Of a DNA stretch of 64,000 nucleotides, positions 45,800-54,198 are shown one piece after another. Both the position numbers and the translations under genes were made by a program. Source of the DNA: Mariprofundus sp. (GTDB taxonomy: Bacteria > Pseudomonadota > Zetaproteobacteria > Mariprofundales > Mariprofundaceae). The DNA is taken from assembly GCA_021772775.1 (NCBI GenBank), contig JAJFLH010000006.1:220325-284324 (forward strand), in the 5' to 3' direction. Position 1 is the stretch's first letter; every line of letters begins with the position of its first letter. The notes below the pieces were generated by a model. That model saw nothing but the letters and a program-made list of their open reading frames with translations. It was not told where the DNA came from and did no database searches.

Positions 45800-47379
45800 T
45801 GTTGCAACTTCTGATTATTGAAGATCAACCTGCTGTGCGCGAAGTTGTCGCCGAGATTATCGGTGGTTTGGGTTTGAGTGTTGAAATTACGCAAGTTGGG
45901 AGCTTACAGGAAGCACGTACTGTGTTGCTTGGTCAGCGTTGGGATGGCCTGATTAGTGATATGAGTTTGGGTGATGGCAATGCTTTGGAGTTGTTTGAAA
46001 ACCTCATTGGCGATGGTATGGCTCTGCCTCCTACGATATTAATGAGTGGTTTTCTGACTTCAGGTCGTATGCAACAGGCTAGTAATATTGGTATTGAACA
46101 TGTGTTGCCGAAACCATTTGAACCGATGGTGTTCCTAGATTGTTTGAGTGCCATGCTTCATACTGATGATGAGGCTAAGGTAGAAGGGGCGCTAAATCAG
46201 GGTGGCCGTTCTTCTGATATTCTATTGCCTGAAATGTTTGAAATGGATCGTCGCATGGGATTGGTCTATCGCATGTTTGATGAGATGCCTAAAGAAAAAG
46301 AGGTGTCAGCGGTTTGCGCACGAGCACTGACTCTGGCTATGGATGTAGTGCATTCACATAGCGGCTATATGGCGCTGTTTGAGCGTCAACAGCTTAAGTT
46401 AGTTATGGTGGCATCGGAAGGTATGGATGGCATGACTCCGTCTTGCAGTCTTGATGAAACGGTGTTTCACCCCTTGATGAACGGTGATGAAGAGTTGCGA
46501 CAATCAACTGCTGCTGATGCAATGAGTATGTGTTGGCCAGGTTTGGAATCAGACAGTTATGTCGCAGTCCCGGTGCGTTTGCAGGGTGTCGTGATGGGGG
46601 TTTTGTGCCTGCTCAATCCTGCTATTGATCTGCCGTTGAAAAGTGAAACCCGTCAAATGCTTGGTCTGTTGGTCAAGAAACTTGACACTTTATTGGATAA
46701 TCGGGCTGTGCATGCTGCTCTTGCAGCGAATATGCGGGAAACTTTAATTGCTCTAGTGCGTTCTTTGGAAGCGCGTGATCGCTATACCCGAGATCATTCG
46801 GCCAGAGTGGGGGCACTATCGGCCATTTTTGCGGATGACCTTGGTCTTGACTCAGATCATGTGGATCTGATTCGGACAGGTGGTCTGTTGCATGATATTG
46901 GAAAATGCGGCATTCCAGATGCAGTGTTGTTAAAGCCGGGGCGTTATACAGAGCAAGAGTTTGCTATCATGAAGGCTCATCCGGCTATTGGAGATAATAT
47001 TTTGTCCAATATGGATACCATGGTTCGAGAGCGTCAGATGTTGCGTCATCATCATGAACGCTATGATGGTTTTGGATATCCAGATAAATTGGTTGGCGAG
47101 AATATTCCATTTGATGCACGTATCGTGTGTGTGGCAGATGCTATTGATGCGATGACCACACATCGTGTATATCGTATGGCCAGACCGCTCTCTTTTTGTC
47201 TGGAACAACTCAAAAACAATTCAGGTACACAGTTTGATCCGCAGGTGGTAGAGGTAGCAATTGCGGCAATTGAGCGTGGGGTGGTTAAGACCCAAGCTGA
47301 AAATGCTCAGGCGAATGATGGTGTTATGCCATTGTCAGCTCTAATTTCAGTAAAGACGGAGGTGCGCAATTATGTCTGA
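45799..47379 (+). CDS. receiver / GAF-like / HD-GYP c-di-GMP phosphodiesterase
   Basis: 526 residues. Receiver (LLIIEDQPAV; Asp in GLISDMSLGDG; LPKPFEP), a middle domain (about 150-300) with the look of a GAF fold, then HD-GYP: RDHSARVG, LLHDIGKCGIPD (the HD pair), HHHERYDGFGYP (the GYP motif) and DAIDAMTTHRVYR. Known HD-GYP proteins hydrolyse c-di-GMP, and all metal ligands I can identify are intact. Start is the ATG in the TGATG overlap. It overlaps the PilZ gene by 8 nt. Confidence 0.92.
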   Translation: MLQLLIIEDQPAVREVVAEIIGGLGLSVEITQVGSLQEARTVLLGQRWDGLISDMSLGDGNALELFENLIGDGMALPPTILMSGFLTSGRMQQASNIGIEHVLPKPFEPMVFLDCLSAMLHTDDEAKVEGALNQGGRSSDILLPEMFEMDRRMGLVYRMFDEMPKEKEVSAVCARALTLAMDVVHSHSGYMALFERQQLKLVMVASEGMDGMTPSCSLDETVFHPLMNGDEELRQSTAADAMSMCWPGLESDSYVAVPVRLQGVVMGVLCLLNPAIDLPLKSETRQMLGLLVKKLDTLLDNRAVHAALAANMRETLIALVRSLEARDRYTRDHSARVGALSAIFADDLGLDSDHVDLIRTGGLLHDIGKCGIPDAVLLKPGRYTEQEFAIMKAHPAIGDNILSNMDTMVRERQMLRHHHERYDGFGYPDKLVGENIPFDARIVCVADAIDAMTTHRVYRMARPLSFCLEQLKNNSGTQFDPQVVEVAIAAIERGVVKTQAENAQANDGVMPLSALISVKTEVRNYV

Positions 47380-47959
47380 AAAGACCAATGATCACGGGCG
47401 GCAGGATTTTAGAATTAATGATGTGATTCCGCTTAGTGAGGAGCCTATGAGTGCCGAAGCATTTGAGGTAAATAAGATGAAAGTTGGGGTGCGATCTCGC
47501 CAGAATGGCATGTTGCGTCAAATGGTTGGACGGGATATTTTTTCCAATGAGGGGGGCGGGGCTAATCCGGAAATGTCGCAGGCGCTTGAGGCGCTTGATG
47601 CCAAGCTCAACTATCTTATCGGTGTAAATATGCTAAATGATGCTAGTCATGGTAATATGCAGGAGCGGCCGGTAAATCTGAGTGTTACAGGCATTAGTTT
47701 TATGACAAAGAACTTCTATCAGCTTGGTGATGCCGTAGCGGTTAACCTGATGCTGCCTGCTTTTCCTCCTTCAATTCTTGAGTTGGTGGGGACTGTTGTG
47801 CGGGCGCCTGAGTCGCGAGATGGCAAGCAGAAAGTAGGTGTGAAGTTTTATTTTCGCTGTGATGATGAGGAAGATACGGTCGCTAAATATGTCTATCGCC
47901 GCCATCGTGAAACTATTAGGGCTGAAAACAAAAATCAGCAGAAACTGGCAGGGGAATAG
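47372..47959 (+). CDS. PilZ domain c-di-GMP receptor
   Basis: 195 residues. Both c-di-GMP contact motifs are present: RxxxR as R10-Q-D-F-R14, and (D/N)xSxxG as N102-L-S-V-T-G107. They are separated by about 87 residues, far more than in YcgR or simple PilZ proteins, with a probably helical insert (ALEALDAKLNYLIG). Last gene of the sigma-28 operon; it may read out the level set by the HD-GYP enzyme before it. Confidence 0.82.
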   Translation: MSEKTNDHGRQDFRINDVIPLSEEPMSAEAFEVNKMKVGVRSRQNGMLRQMVGRDIFSNEGGGANPEMSQALEALDAKLNYLIGVNMLNDASHGNMQERPVNLSVTGISFMTKNFYQLGDAVAVNLMLPAFPPSILELVGTVVRAPESRDGKQKVGVKFYFRCDDEEDTVAKYVYRRHRETIRAENKNQQKLAGE

Positions 47960-48051
47960 GTCTTTATCTATTTATGCGTAGGTATTTAAATGGTCACTTT
48001 AATGCTTTGGTGTTAGTAAAGCTGATCGGATGCAGAGCATGGCAATGCAAT

Positions 48052-48070
48052 CAAAGCGAGAAACGCTTTG
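48052..48070. terminator. possible bidirectional terminator hairpin
   Basis: CAAAGCG/CGCTTTG, 7-bp stem, 5-nt loop, between the convergent PilZ and GGDEF genes. Only a weak T-rich run follows. Confidence 0.35.
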
Positions 48071-48098
48071 TCTTATATTCATCGTTTGTATGACTTCC

Positions 48099-49334
48099 CT
48101 ATTCTGTAGCTGAGATAGTAACCTGGTTTCGACCATTGCGTTTGGATTCATATAGCGCGTGATCTGCAGCTTTGAATGTGCTGCTGTGTGCTTTGCCTGG
48201 CATGTGTTCAGCTAAACCAATGCTCGTTGTGATATTGAGCGGCCCTTGTTGGGTCGTGAATGAATGGGCTTCAATGGTTTGACGTAGTTTGTCAGCTAAT
48301 TTAAAACTGATATCGATAGCGCTTGCTGCAAAGACAATGCAGAACTCTTCTCCACCAATGCGAGCCGCTAAATCAGTGTTGCGGATGTTGGTTTGAAGAA
48401 TTACAGCGAGTTGCTGCAGGATTTCATCGCCGACATCATGGCCATAGGTGTCATTGACCTGTTTAAAGAAATCAATATCAACGACCAGAAAGCAGAAGGG
48501 GGATTGTCCCAGCGAATTAAGATATTCAGCCAGGCGTCGCCTGTTGGGTAGTCCTGTCAAAGGGTCATTGCGCGCTTCTGTCTCGGCTTGTTCTAATTTA
48601 TTGGAGAGGCTGGTCAGCTTTTCAACTTGCTCCTGAATCGTGTCGTTTAATCTTTCGCTGGCCGTTGCCAACTTGTTGCCTGCCATGAGAATGCTTTGAT
48701 GAGCGCTACGCAATAAAGCACGGGCCTCTTCAATATTCTCGGGTAGCTCCTGAGCAAGGATTTGCTGGGCTTGTTTCAGTTCAGCTGAATCTTCACCTGC
48801 TTGTTCAAGCACGCTGGAGATAGCCGATATGGATGGGTTGAAAGCACTGATGAGCTGCTGTATTTCCGCTCTTAAGTTGCTGTCATGCTGCAAGTGATCG
48901 CGTAAAAGAGTGAGCAGATGGCGGCCTCTTTTCTGTAATGACTCCTCTTGCCTGGTTTTTTCTCCAATCATTTCACTGCATTGATCCAACAGGAAGTGTG
49001 TGGCAGGGACATCTTGTAAAGCCTGCATCAAAATCATTTGGCGCTCTTCAATATGTTGTCTGACCGATTGCTGGGCTTGAGCTGGAATATCTCCATCGAC
49101 AGTGGGTTTGAGAAGTGCCCCATGTTCAGCATCCAATAGTTTTGAGGTGAGTTGGCATAACCATGTGTATGTTGGGGCAGGAATGGCGGGGGATTGTTTG
49201 ATCTCTTCCAGTACGGAGATAATGCGCCGAGTTGAGGCGCGCAGCTCCAAGTCCTTTGGCCTTGCGGAAATCACGATAGGGCGAATTTCGTCCATGCTTT
49301 CAAGTAGTTCTTCGATGATATCTCTTTGGTTCAT
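48099..49334 (-). CDS. diguanylate cyclase (GGDEF) with helical N-terminal domain
   Basis: 411 residues. C-terminal GGDEF domain with active site GGEEF (about 350) and an intact inhibitory RxxD (RNTD) five residues before it, so an active, product-inhibited enzyme is expected. The N-terminal 240 residues are helical, Gln-rich and end in a coiled coil (LNDTIQEQVEKLTSLSNKLE); there is no membrane segment. Downstream of the FliX-like gene with 14 nt between. Confidence 0.9.
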   Translation of the reverse strand: MNQRDIIEELLESMDEIRPIVISARPKDLELRASTRRIISVLEEIKQSPAIPAPTYTWLCQLTSKLLDAEHGALLKPTVDGDIPAQAQQSVRQHIEERQMILMQALQDVPATHFLLDQCSEMIGEKTRQEESLQKRGRHLLTLLRDHLQHDSNLRAEIQQLISAFNPSISAISSVLEQAGEDSAELKQAQQILAQELPENIEEARALLRSAHQSILMAGNKLATASERLNDTIQEQVEKLTSLSNKLEQAETEARNDPLTGLPNRRRLAEYLNSLGQSPFCFLVVDIDFFKQVNDTYGHDVGDEILQQLAVILQTNIRNTDLAARIGGEEFCIVFAASAIDISFKLADKLRQTIEAHSFTTQQGPLNITTSIGLAEHMPGKAHSSTFKAADHALYESKRNGRNQVTISATE

Positions 49335-49348
49335 TGTAGTTGCCGCGC

Positions 49349-49753
49349 TCAGGACTGCATGGCTCGGATACGTTCCGCTTCTACGGCGAGCAGGGTATCG
49401 GCTTGCTTTAATTCTAATGCAGAACTTCCCGAAACAACTTGGCGCCGTAAAAGAGTACGTAGTTGCTCGATATCCTGGATTAACTGCTGTGGAGGGGCGT
49501 CACCTGATTCAATGCAGTGCATGGCTTTATCAAGCAGTGATACACTCTCTTCCAGAGTGTGCCAAGCCTCTTGCATCGGGGCTTTTTCACTTGTTGCTTG
49601 ATCATCTTGTCCATGCGGTTTTTGATCAACTGCAGTTTGATCGGATAGATGGCTTTCAGTCTCGAGCAGTTGACCGAATACGCTACTTGAGCTGCTGCGC
49701 CTTGTGCTGCGCGTCGTTTTATTGCTAATCGGTATATTGTTATGAATCTTCAT
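49349..49753 (-). CDS. FliX-like flagellar assembly regulator
   Basis: 134 residues. A Ser/Arg-rich N terminus with FGQLLETESH is followed by a helical C-terminal domain (SVSLLDKAMHCIESGD and LLAVEAERIRAM). The layout recalls FliX, which with FlbD times class II flagellar genes in Caulobacter; sequence similarity as I can judge it is weak. ATG 49753 follows a GTG at 49765 in the same frame. A sigma-54-like promoter precedes it. Confidence 0.5.
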   Translation of the reverse strand: MKIHNNIPISNKTTRSTRRSSSSSVFGQLLETESHLSDQTAVDQKPHGQDDQATSEKAPMQEAWHTLEESVSLLDKAMHCIESGDAPPQQLIQDIEQLRTLLRRQVVSGSSALELKQADTLLAVEAERIRAMQS

Positions 49754-49804
49754 ATCTAAACCCACTCTGCTCTTCTTGGTGTTGTCGTTTCAAAATGAAA
49801 TACA

Positions 49805-49820
49805 TGCAAGAATTAGGCCA
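49805..49820 (-). promoter_or_regulatory. putative sigma-54 promoter of the FliX-like/GGDEF pair
   Basis: On the minus strand TGGCCT (49820-49815), 5 nt, TTGCA (49809-49805): the invariant GG and GC have the required 10-nt separation and the -12 box is perfect, the -24 box four of six. About 52 nt upstream of ATG 49753. Confidence 0.45.
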
Positions 49821-49856
49821 GATTGATTAATACTCTGTCATCATGGCACTGTACTT

Positions 49857-50114
49857 TTAGCCAATTTTAATGCTCAAGGCATGAATACTTTGAGGAAAAA
49901 GCCTATCGAGGGCTTTGAAAATTAATCTGTGGCTTTGTGGTCGGGGCATATTATTGAAGTTTTCTGAGGCAATTTGTACCACGAAGTGACCTCCGCCATG
50001 CTCTTTTGTGCCGGTATGGCCGGCATGTTTCCAAGATTCATCTTCAATATGCAATGATGTCGGTTGGAATTCGGCTTCCAGGATCTCTCTTATTGTAGTG
50101 CTGGTGTCACTCAT
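49857..50114 (-). CDS. bolA: BolA family protein
   Basis: 85 residues. HIEDESWKHAGH and GGHFVVQIASENFNN...QSHRLIFKAL match BolA, a small class II KH-fold protein that works with monothiol glutaredoxins in Fe-S handling. ATGA overlap with yhbY. Confidence 0.88.
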   Translation of the reverse strand: MSDTSTTIREILEAEFQPTSLHIEDESWKHAGHTGTKEHGGGHFVVQIASENFNNMPRPQSHRLIFKALDRLFPQSIHALSIKIG

Positions 50115-50389
50115 GCATTGGCGTCGTTATTTTTGTAAAGAACGCAGGTTTTTCCAATCTGATTTACGATCTCAGCTGTACAGCGAGATGCGATCTCTTC
50201 GGCACAGTCATTGCGCTCCTGGCGATCTTCCATAGCAATGTGGACTTTAACAAGCTCATGCCTGTCCAGTGTTTGTATTGCTTCTTCAATCAGGTTATCG
50301 GTAATTCCTTTTTGTCCCACCCTGATAAGTGGTTTCAGGTGATGAGCTTTTGCTTTGAGTGTTTTGCGTTGTTGGCTGTTTAGCGGCAT
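50111..50389 (-). CDS. yhbY: YhbY family RNA-binding protein (CRM domain)
   Basis: 92 residues. LKPLIRVGQKGITDNLIEEA and the GKTCVLYKN end mark the CRM domain of YhbY, associated with pre-50S ribosome assembly. ATG 50389 has GGAGG 5 nt upstream; the frame runs to 50401 without one. Confidence 0.92.
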   Translation of the reverse strand: MPLNSQQRKTLKAKAHHLKPLIRVGQKGITDNLIEEAIQTLDRHELVKVHIAMEDRQERNDCAEEIASRCTAEIVNQIGKTCVLYKNNDANA

Positions 50390-50492
50390 AGTGCCCTCCA
50401 TCAGCGAATGCTAGCAAACAAGATGTGTTATGGCATATGATTTGCTCGTTCAGATGATTCTGCTGCTTCATGAACGGGGGTTTTGGGGTGAT

Positions 50493-51371
50493 ATGGCTAC
50501 TTTAATAGAAGATCCGCATCGTGCAGTTATTCTTGGCGCAGGTCGAGGTGGCAGCGCTATCCTGGAAATGCTACTGGATGAAGATTTAGTGGAGATTGTG
50601 GCCATGGTCGATTCCGATGTGGATGCACCTGGGCTGGCTTTGGCTAGACGGCACGGTATCACTGTTTTTCATGATGCTGAGCAAGCTTTGCGCGCATCAA
50701 GCCCTTGTGTCGCATTTAATATGACGGGCAATGAAATGCTTGAATCGGTGTCAACAGAAGTGCTGGGAGCCGGTGGGGTGATCGGTGGCCTCGAAGCCAG
50801 TTTGATCTGGCGTATGGTCACTAACCTGAAAAAAACCAAGCTAGAGCTTCAATATCAGGCCAGCCATGATGCACTGACAGGGCTGTTCAATCGGCGTCAT
50901 ATTATGGAGCAATTGCATCAAGGTGTGTCTCAGTCGCTGCGTTATCAGCACCCTTATACAGTCGTGATGTTTGATCTTGATCATTTTAAGCAAGTTAATG
51001 ATGTGCATGGTCATGCTGCCGGCGATTTGGTGCTGTCAAAAATGGCGGAGATGTTAAGAGATAGTGTGCGTGAGGGTGATGTTGCTGGTCGTTGGGGTGG
51101 TGAGGAATTTATTGTTTTATTACCACATACTGGTTTGCAAGGGGCTCGCCAGGCTGCTGAGCAGTGGCTTAAAAGTGTTTCTGAGCTATCGCTTAAATTG
51201 GATAGTGGGATAACGATCAATGTTACTTTCTCTGCCGGTGTGGCGACACTCGAGCCTGTTCCTCAAAAGTCTGATATTAACGCGCTTATGGAGCATCTGC
51301 TCGTTGTGGCTGATGAGTGCATGTATGCCGCTAAACAGGCTGGGCGAAATCGGGTGTGTAGTTCTTTATAG
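50493..51371 (+). CDS. Rossmann-fold / GGDEF fusion protein
   Basis: 292 residues. The N-terminal 100 residues are a Rossmann-type nucleotide-binding domain: RAVILGAGRGGSAILEML (glycine loop GxGxxG), IVAMVDSDVDAPG with an acidic residue after strand 2, and ITVFHDAEQAL, as in NAD(P)- or CoA-binding proteins. A short helix leads to a GGDEF domain with SHDALTGLFNRR, GGEEF and an intact RxxD (REGD). So a diguanylate cyclase possibly gated by a dinucleotide. ATG 50493 chosen (GGGGTG upstream); in-frame ATG 50430 is possible. Confidence 0.85.
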   Translation: MATLIEDPHRAVILGAGRGGSAILEMLLDEDLVEIVAMVDSDVDAPGLALARRHGITVFHDAEQALRASSPCVAFNMTGNEMLESVSTEVLGAGGVIGGLEASLIWRMVTNLKKTKLELQYQASHDALTGLFNRRHIMEQLHQGVSQSLRYQHPYTVVMFDLDHFKQVNDVHGHAAGDLVLSKMAEMLRDSVREGDVAGRWGGEEFIVLLPHTGLQGARQAAEQWLKSVSELSLKLDSGITINVTFSAGVATLEPVPQKSDINALMEHLLVVADECMYAAKQAGRNRVCSSL

Positions 51372-51467
51372 CAGCCAAAAGCAGCGCTCTGATTTTCATA
51401 AGGCTAAACTTTAAGCAAGATACGTGTCTGGCATTGTTCAACGAGCCCCTTTGGTTAGAGTGGCGGC

Positions 51468-52985
51468 GTGCAAAATCATGATTTAAGATCTTCAAAACCT
51501 TCTCTGCAGAGTACGCCTTCTGAACGATTAGAAGAGGGGCGTCAGCCTGAGGCCGTCTCGGTATGGGTGAACCCTCGTATTCCCATTCGTTGGCGCTGGG
51601 CTGCTCTTGTTGGCTCTGCCGTGGCTGTGGCTGTACTCGTATTATACGTGATTATTTTGGATATTGAGCATGATGCGTGGCTTGAAAATCAGGCGGCACA
51701 AGCGGAGTTACAGGTTGATCGTTTGACCGATGAGTTGAAGCTTCCACTATTATCGGGAAGTAGCAGTGAAACAGAGCTTGTTGTGCAGCGCTTTTTGGAA
51801 AAAGTACCGACTGTCTTGGGTGTGTTGATTCGTTACCCCGATGGTTCAGACCGGATGCTTGGCTCAGTCAATCGTTCAGATGCGGCACTAAAACATATCA
51901 CTGCGAGTAAACGCGTTATAAAGTTGTCGGTAAAAACACACTGGTATTCGAAGTCGGTTATATTTGATAAAACTTCAATGGGCATTGTTGCTGTGAGTTT
52001 TTCTGGACAGGCATGGACGCAAATAGCCGGGAAGTTAGCCCAGAATATTTTTATTGCGGCTCTGCTTGTGGTGCTGCTCTCCTCCTTGCTGGTGTTTTGG
52101 ATCGCCAGCCGCATGTCCAGGCCGATTGAAATGTTAGCGGAGGCAACAGCTAAAGTTTCAAAAGGTGATTATCAGGTGCAGTTGCCCGTGTCCGGTAATG
52201 ATGAACTTTCTGATGCGCTGACTCAATTCAATGAAATGGTGCATGGATTGGCTCATAAGGAAGAGTTGCGCGGTGTGTTTGGTCGCTATCTCAACCCCAA
52301 ATTGGTGTCTGAGGTGTTTGAGAGTGCTGATGCAGAAATGGAGAGCCGTCGTCAGGAGGTGTCTGTTCTGTTTGCCGATATGGTCTGTTTTGCACCATTT
52401 TCTGAGTCGACGGATACAGCCAGAATTGTCACGGTGCTGAATCAATATTTTGAGCTTTTTCATCGCATTGTTACCCATTATGGGGGGCATGTGGATAAAT
52501 ATATCGGTGATGCTGTGATGGCAGTGTTTAACCATCCGATCAATGATGTGCAGCATACCAGACATGCGGCAATGGCTGCTTTGGCGATGGTGCAGGCTTG
52601 TCAAAAACTGGCTATAGAAGGCGCTTATGGCGAGCCGATTCGATTCAGGGTTGGCGTGAATGCCGGGCAGGCTATTGTGGGTAATATTGGCGCTGCTCAG
52701 CGTTTGGAGTATACCGTCATTGGTGACGCGGTGAATGTGGCTTCACGCATGGGGGGCCTGGGTGAAGGTGATGAGCTGGTGATGTCCCGACACTCATTTA
52801 ACTTATTGGGCGATGGTTTTAATTTCCACAGTATAGGTATGCGCGAGATCAAAGGTCTTAGTCAGCCGATGGAAGTAGGGAGGGTTGTGACGGCAAATCG
52901 TGAAATGCGTCAACAGATTGAGCAGGTGGTGTTAATGGCAAGGGAAGGTTCTGAAGATGAGAATCAATGTGATGGGAATGTTTAA
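51468..52985 (+). CDS. membrane class III adenylate/guanylate cyclase with HAMP domain
   Basis: 505 residues, GTG start with little Shine-Dalgarno support. Helix 1 (about 44-66), a periplasmic sensor (67-185), helix 2 (about 190-212), HAMP (SRMSRPIEMLAEATAKVSKG), then the cyclase domain. Both metal Asp are visible (SVLFADMVCFA; DKYIGDAVMAVF), as is the EYTVIGDAVNVASRMG transition-state Asn/Arg segment. The Lys-Asp pattern favours ATP. It overlaps the lipoprotein gene by 29 nt. Confidence 0.92.
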   Translation: MQNHDLRSSKPSLQSTPSERLEEGRQPEAVSVWVNPRIPIRWRWAALVGSAVAVAVLVLYVIILDIEHDAWLENQAAQAELQVDRLTDELKLPLLSGSSSETELVVQRFLEKVPTVLGVLIRYPDGSDRMLGSVNRSDAALKHITASKRVIKLSVKTHWYSKSVIFDKTSMGIVAVSFSGQAWTQIAGKLAQNIFIAALLVVLLSSLLVFWIASRMSRPIEMLAEATAKVSKGDYQVQLPVSGNDELSDALTQFNEMVHGLAHKEELRGVFGRYLNPKLVSEVFESADAEMESRRQEVSVLFADMVCFAPFSESTDTARIVTVLNQYFELFHRIVTHYGGHVDKYIGDAVMAVFNHPINDVQHTRHAAMAALAMVQACQKLAIEGAYGEPIRFRVGVNAGQAIVGNIGAAQRLEYTVIGDAVNVASRMGGLGEGDELVMSRHSFNLLGDGFNFHSIGMREIKGLSQPMEVGRVVTANREMRQQIEQVVLMAREGSEDENQCDGNV

Positions 52986-54171
52986 AGCGATGTTGCGTAT
53001 CGCGCATCTGATGTTGCTCACAATGCTGTTAGTTGGCTGTCAATCGTTGCCTGGTTCAAAGGATTCAACTGTCTCAATGGCTGCACTGCAGGGTTTGCTC
53101 GAAAAAGGTAGTGATGCCCTGTTTACTGTGAATAGTCTGATGATGATTCAGCGTGATTTTGACCATGGCCGAATCATGCAAGCTCGTGCGCGGGCGCTGG
53201 ATATGGATAAATCGCATAGGGATTATGTGAAATCACAGCGTTTCCTGAAAGAGAAAATTGAACCTGCACGACGTCAGGTCTTTGTGCACTATCTTCGGGC
53301 AGCCAAACACCGCGAGCAACAACAGCGTTGGGCTGCGGCAATGTGGGCCTATGATCAGGCCAAAGCAGTTACGATTAAGCCGAAGAAAATGGCCAAGAAA
53401 CAGGCAGAAATGGCATTGAAGATGCGTCAGCTACGTTTTGATAAGCTACTGAAACAGCGCAGGAAAGAAGATGCAATATTGTTAGCGGATGTCAGTGCTT
53501 ATGAGTCCCCAAAAGGTGTAAACCCTAACGATGAAGTGTATGGCCGGATGCGAGAGCATTATAATGATCTGCTGGATGACAGAGCTGATCGTGCATTTCG
53601 GGAGTCCAAACGTTTTTTGCGTAAGGGCTTGCCTGAAATAGCTTATGTTGAAATTGAATCATATATGCGTTTACAGCCAGATATGGTGCAGGGTAAAAAA
53701 AGATTCGCAGAGATCCGTAAGCAGATGCCAACTAGGCTCTCTATTGCGCCTGTGCAGCAGAGCCGAACGCAGAAGGGCGTGCTGTCGAATCAGCGTATGA
53801 TTGCACCTAAAGATGTGACAGATAAGCAGGTTCTAGCAGCCATTAAATCGGGGGATCTGATAAAAGCTCAGCAGTTTGCGCAAGTCTATCGACGTAATAA
53901 TGGTAAAGATGCTGAGAAGTTACAGGCCCAGGTGCAGAGAAAAGTAGATAACAGAGCCGCAGCCTTGTTTGAGGAAGGAGGCAGTGCGTTTGGCAAAGAA
54001 AAGTTGGATCAGGCGATTGCTTCTTGGCACGATGCGGTGGCTTTGAAGCCTGAAAAGGCTGAATATCAAGAGGCGTTGCGCCGAGCCAAACAGCTGAAAG
54101 AGCGTTTGAGCTTGCTGCGTGAACAAAAAGCAGATCATATCTCAGAGGATATGATGCGCGATTTAGAATAA
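52957..54171 (+). CDS. lipoprotein with helical repeats
   Basis: 404 residues. Signal peptide with lipobox LLVGC, so Cys about 28 should be lipidated. The mature part is Lys/Arg/Gln-rich and helical with TPR-like segments (ALFEEGGSAFGKEKLDQAIA...WHDAVALKPEKAEYQEAL). AAGG lies 8 nt before ATG 52957; ATG 52972 is an alternative. The overlap with the cyclase gene suggests joint expression, perhaps as an envelope partner of its periplasmic sensor (inference). Confidence 0.8.
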   Translation: MRINVMGMFKAMLRIAHLMLLTMLLVGCQSLPGSKDSTVSMAALQGLLEKGSDALFTVNSLMMIQRDFDHGRIMQARARALDMDKSHRDYVKSQRFLKEKIEPARRQVFVHYLRAAKHREQQQRWAAAMWAYDQAKAVTIKPKKMAKKQAEMALKMRQLRFDKLLKQRRKEDAILLADVSAYESPKGVNPNDEVYGRMREHYNDLLDDRADRAFRESKRFLRKGLPEIAYVEIESYMRLQPDMVQGKKRFAEIRKQMPTRLSIAPVQQSRTQKGVLSNQRMIAPKDVTDKQVLAAIKSGDLIKAQQFAQVYRRNNGKDAEKLQAQVQRKVDNRAAALFEEGGSAFGKEKLDQAIASWHDAVALKPEKAEYQEALRRAKQLKERLSLLREQKADHISEDMMRDLE

Positions 54172-54198
54172 GCCGGGATATGCCCTAGGAGGGACAAT

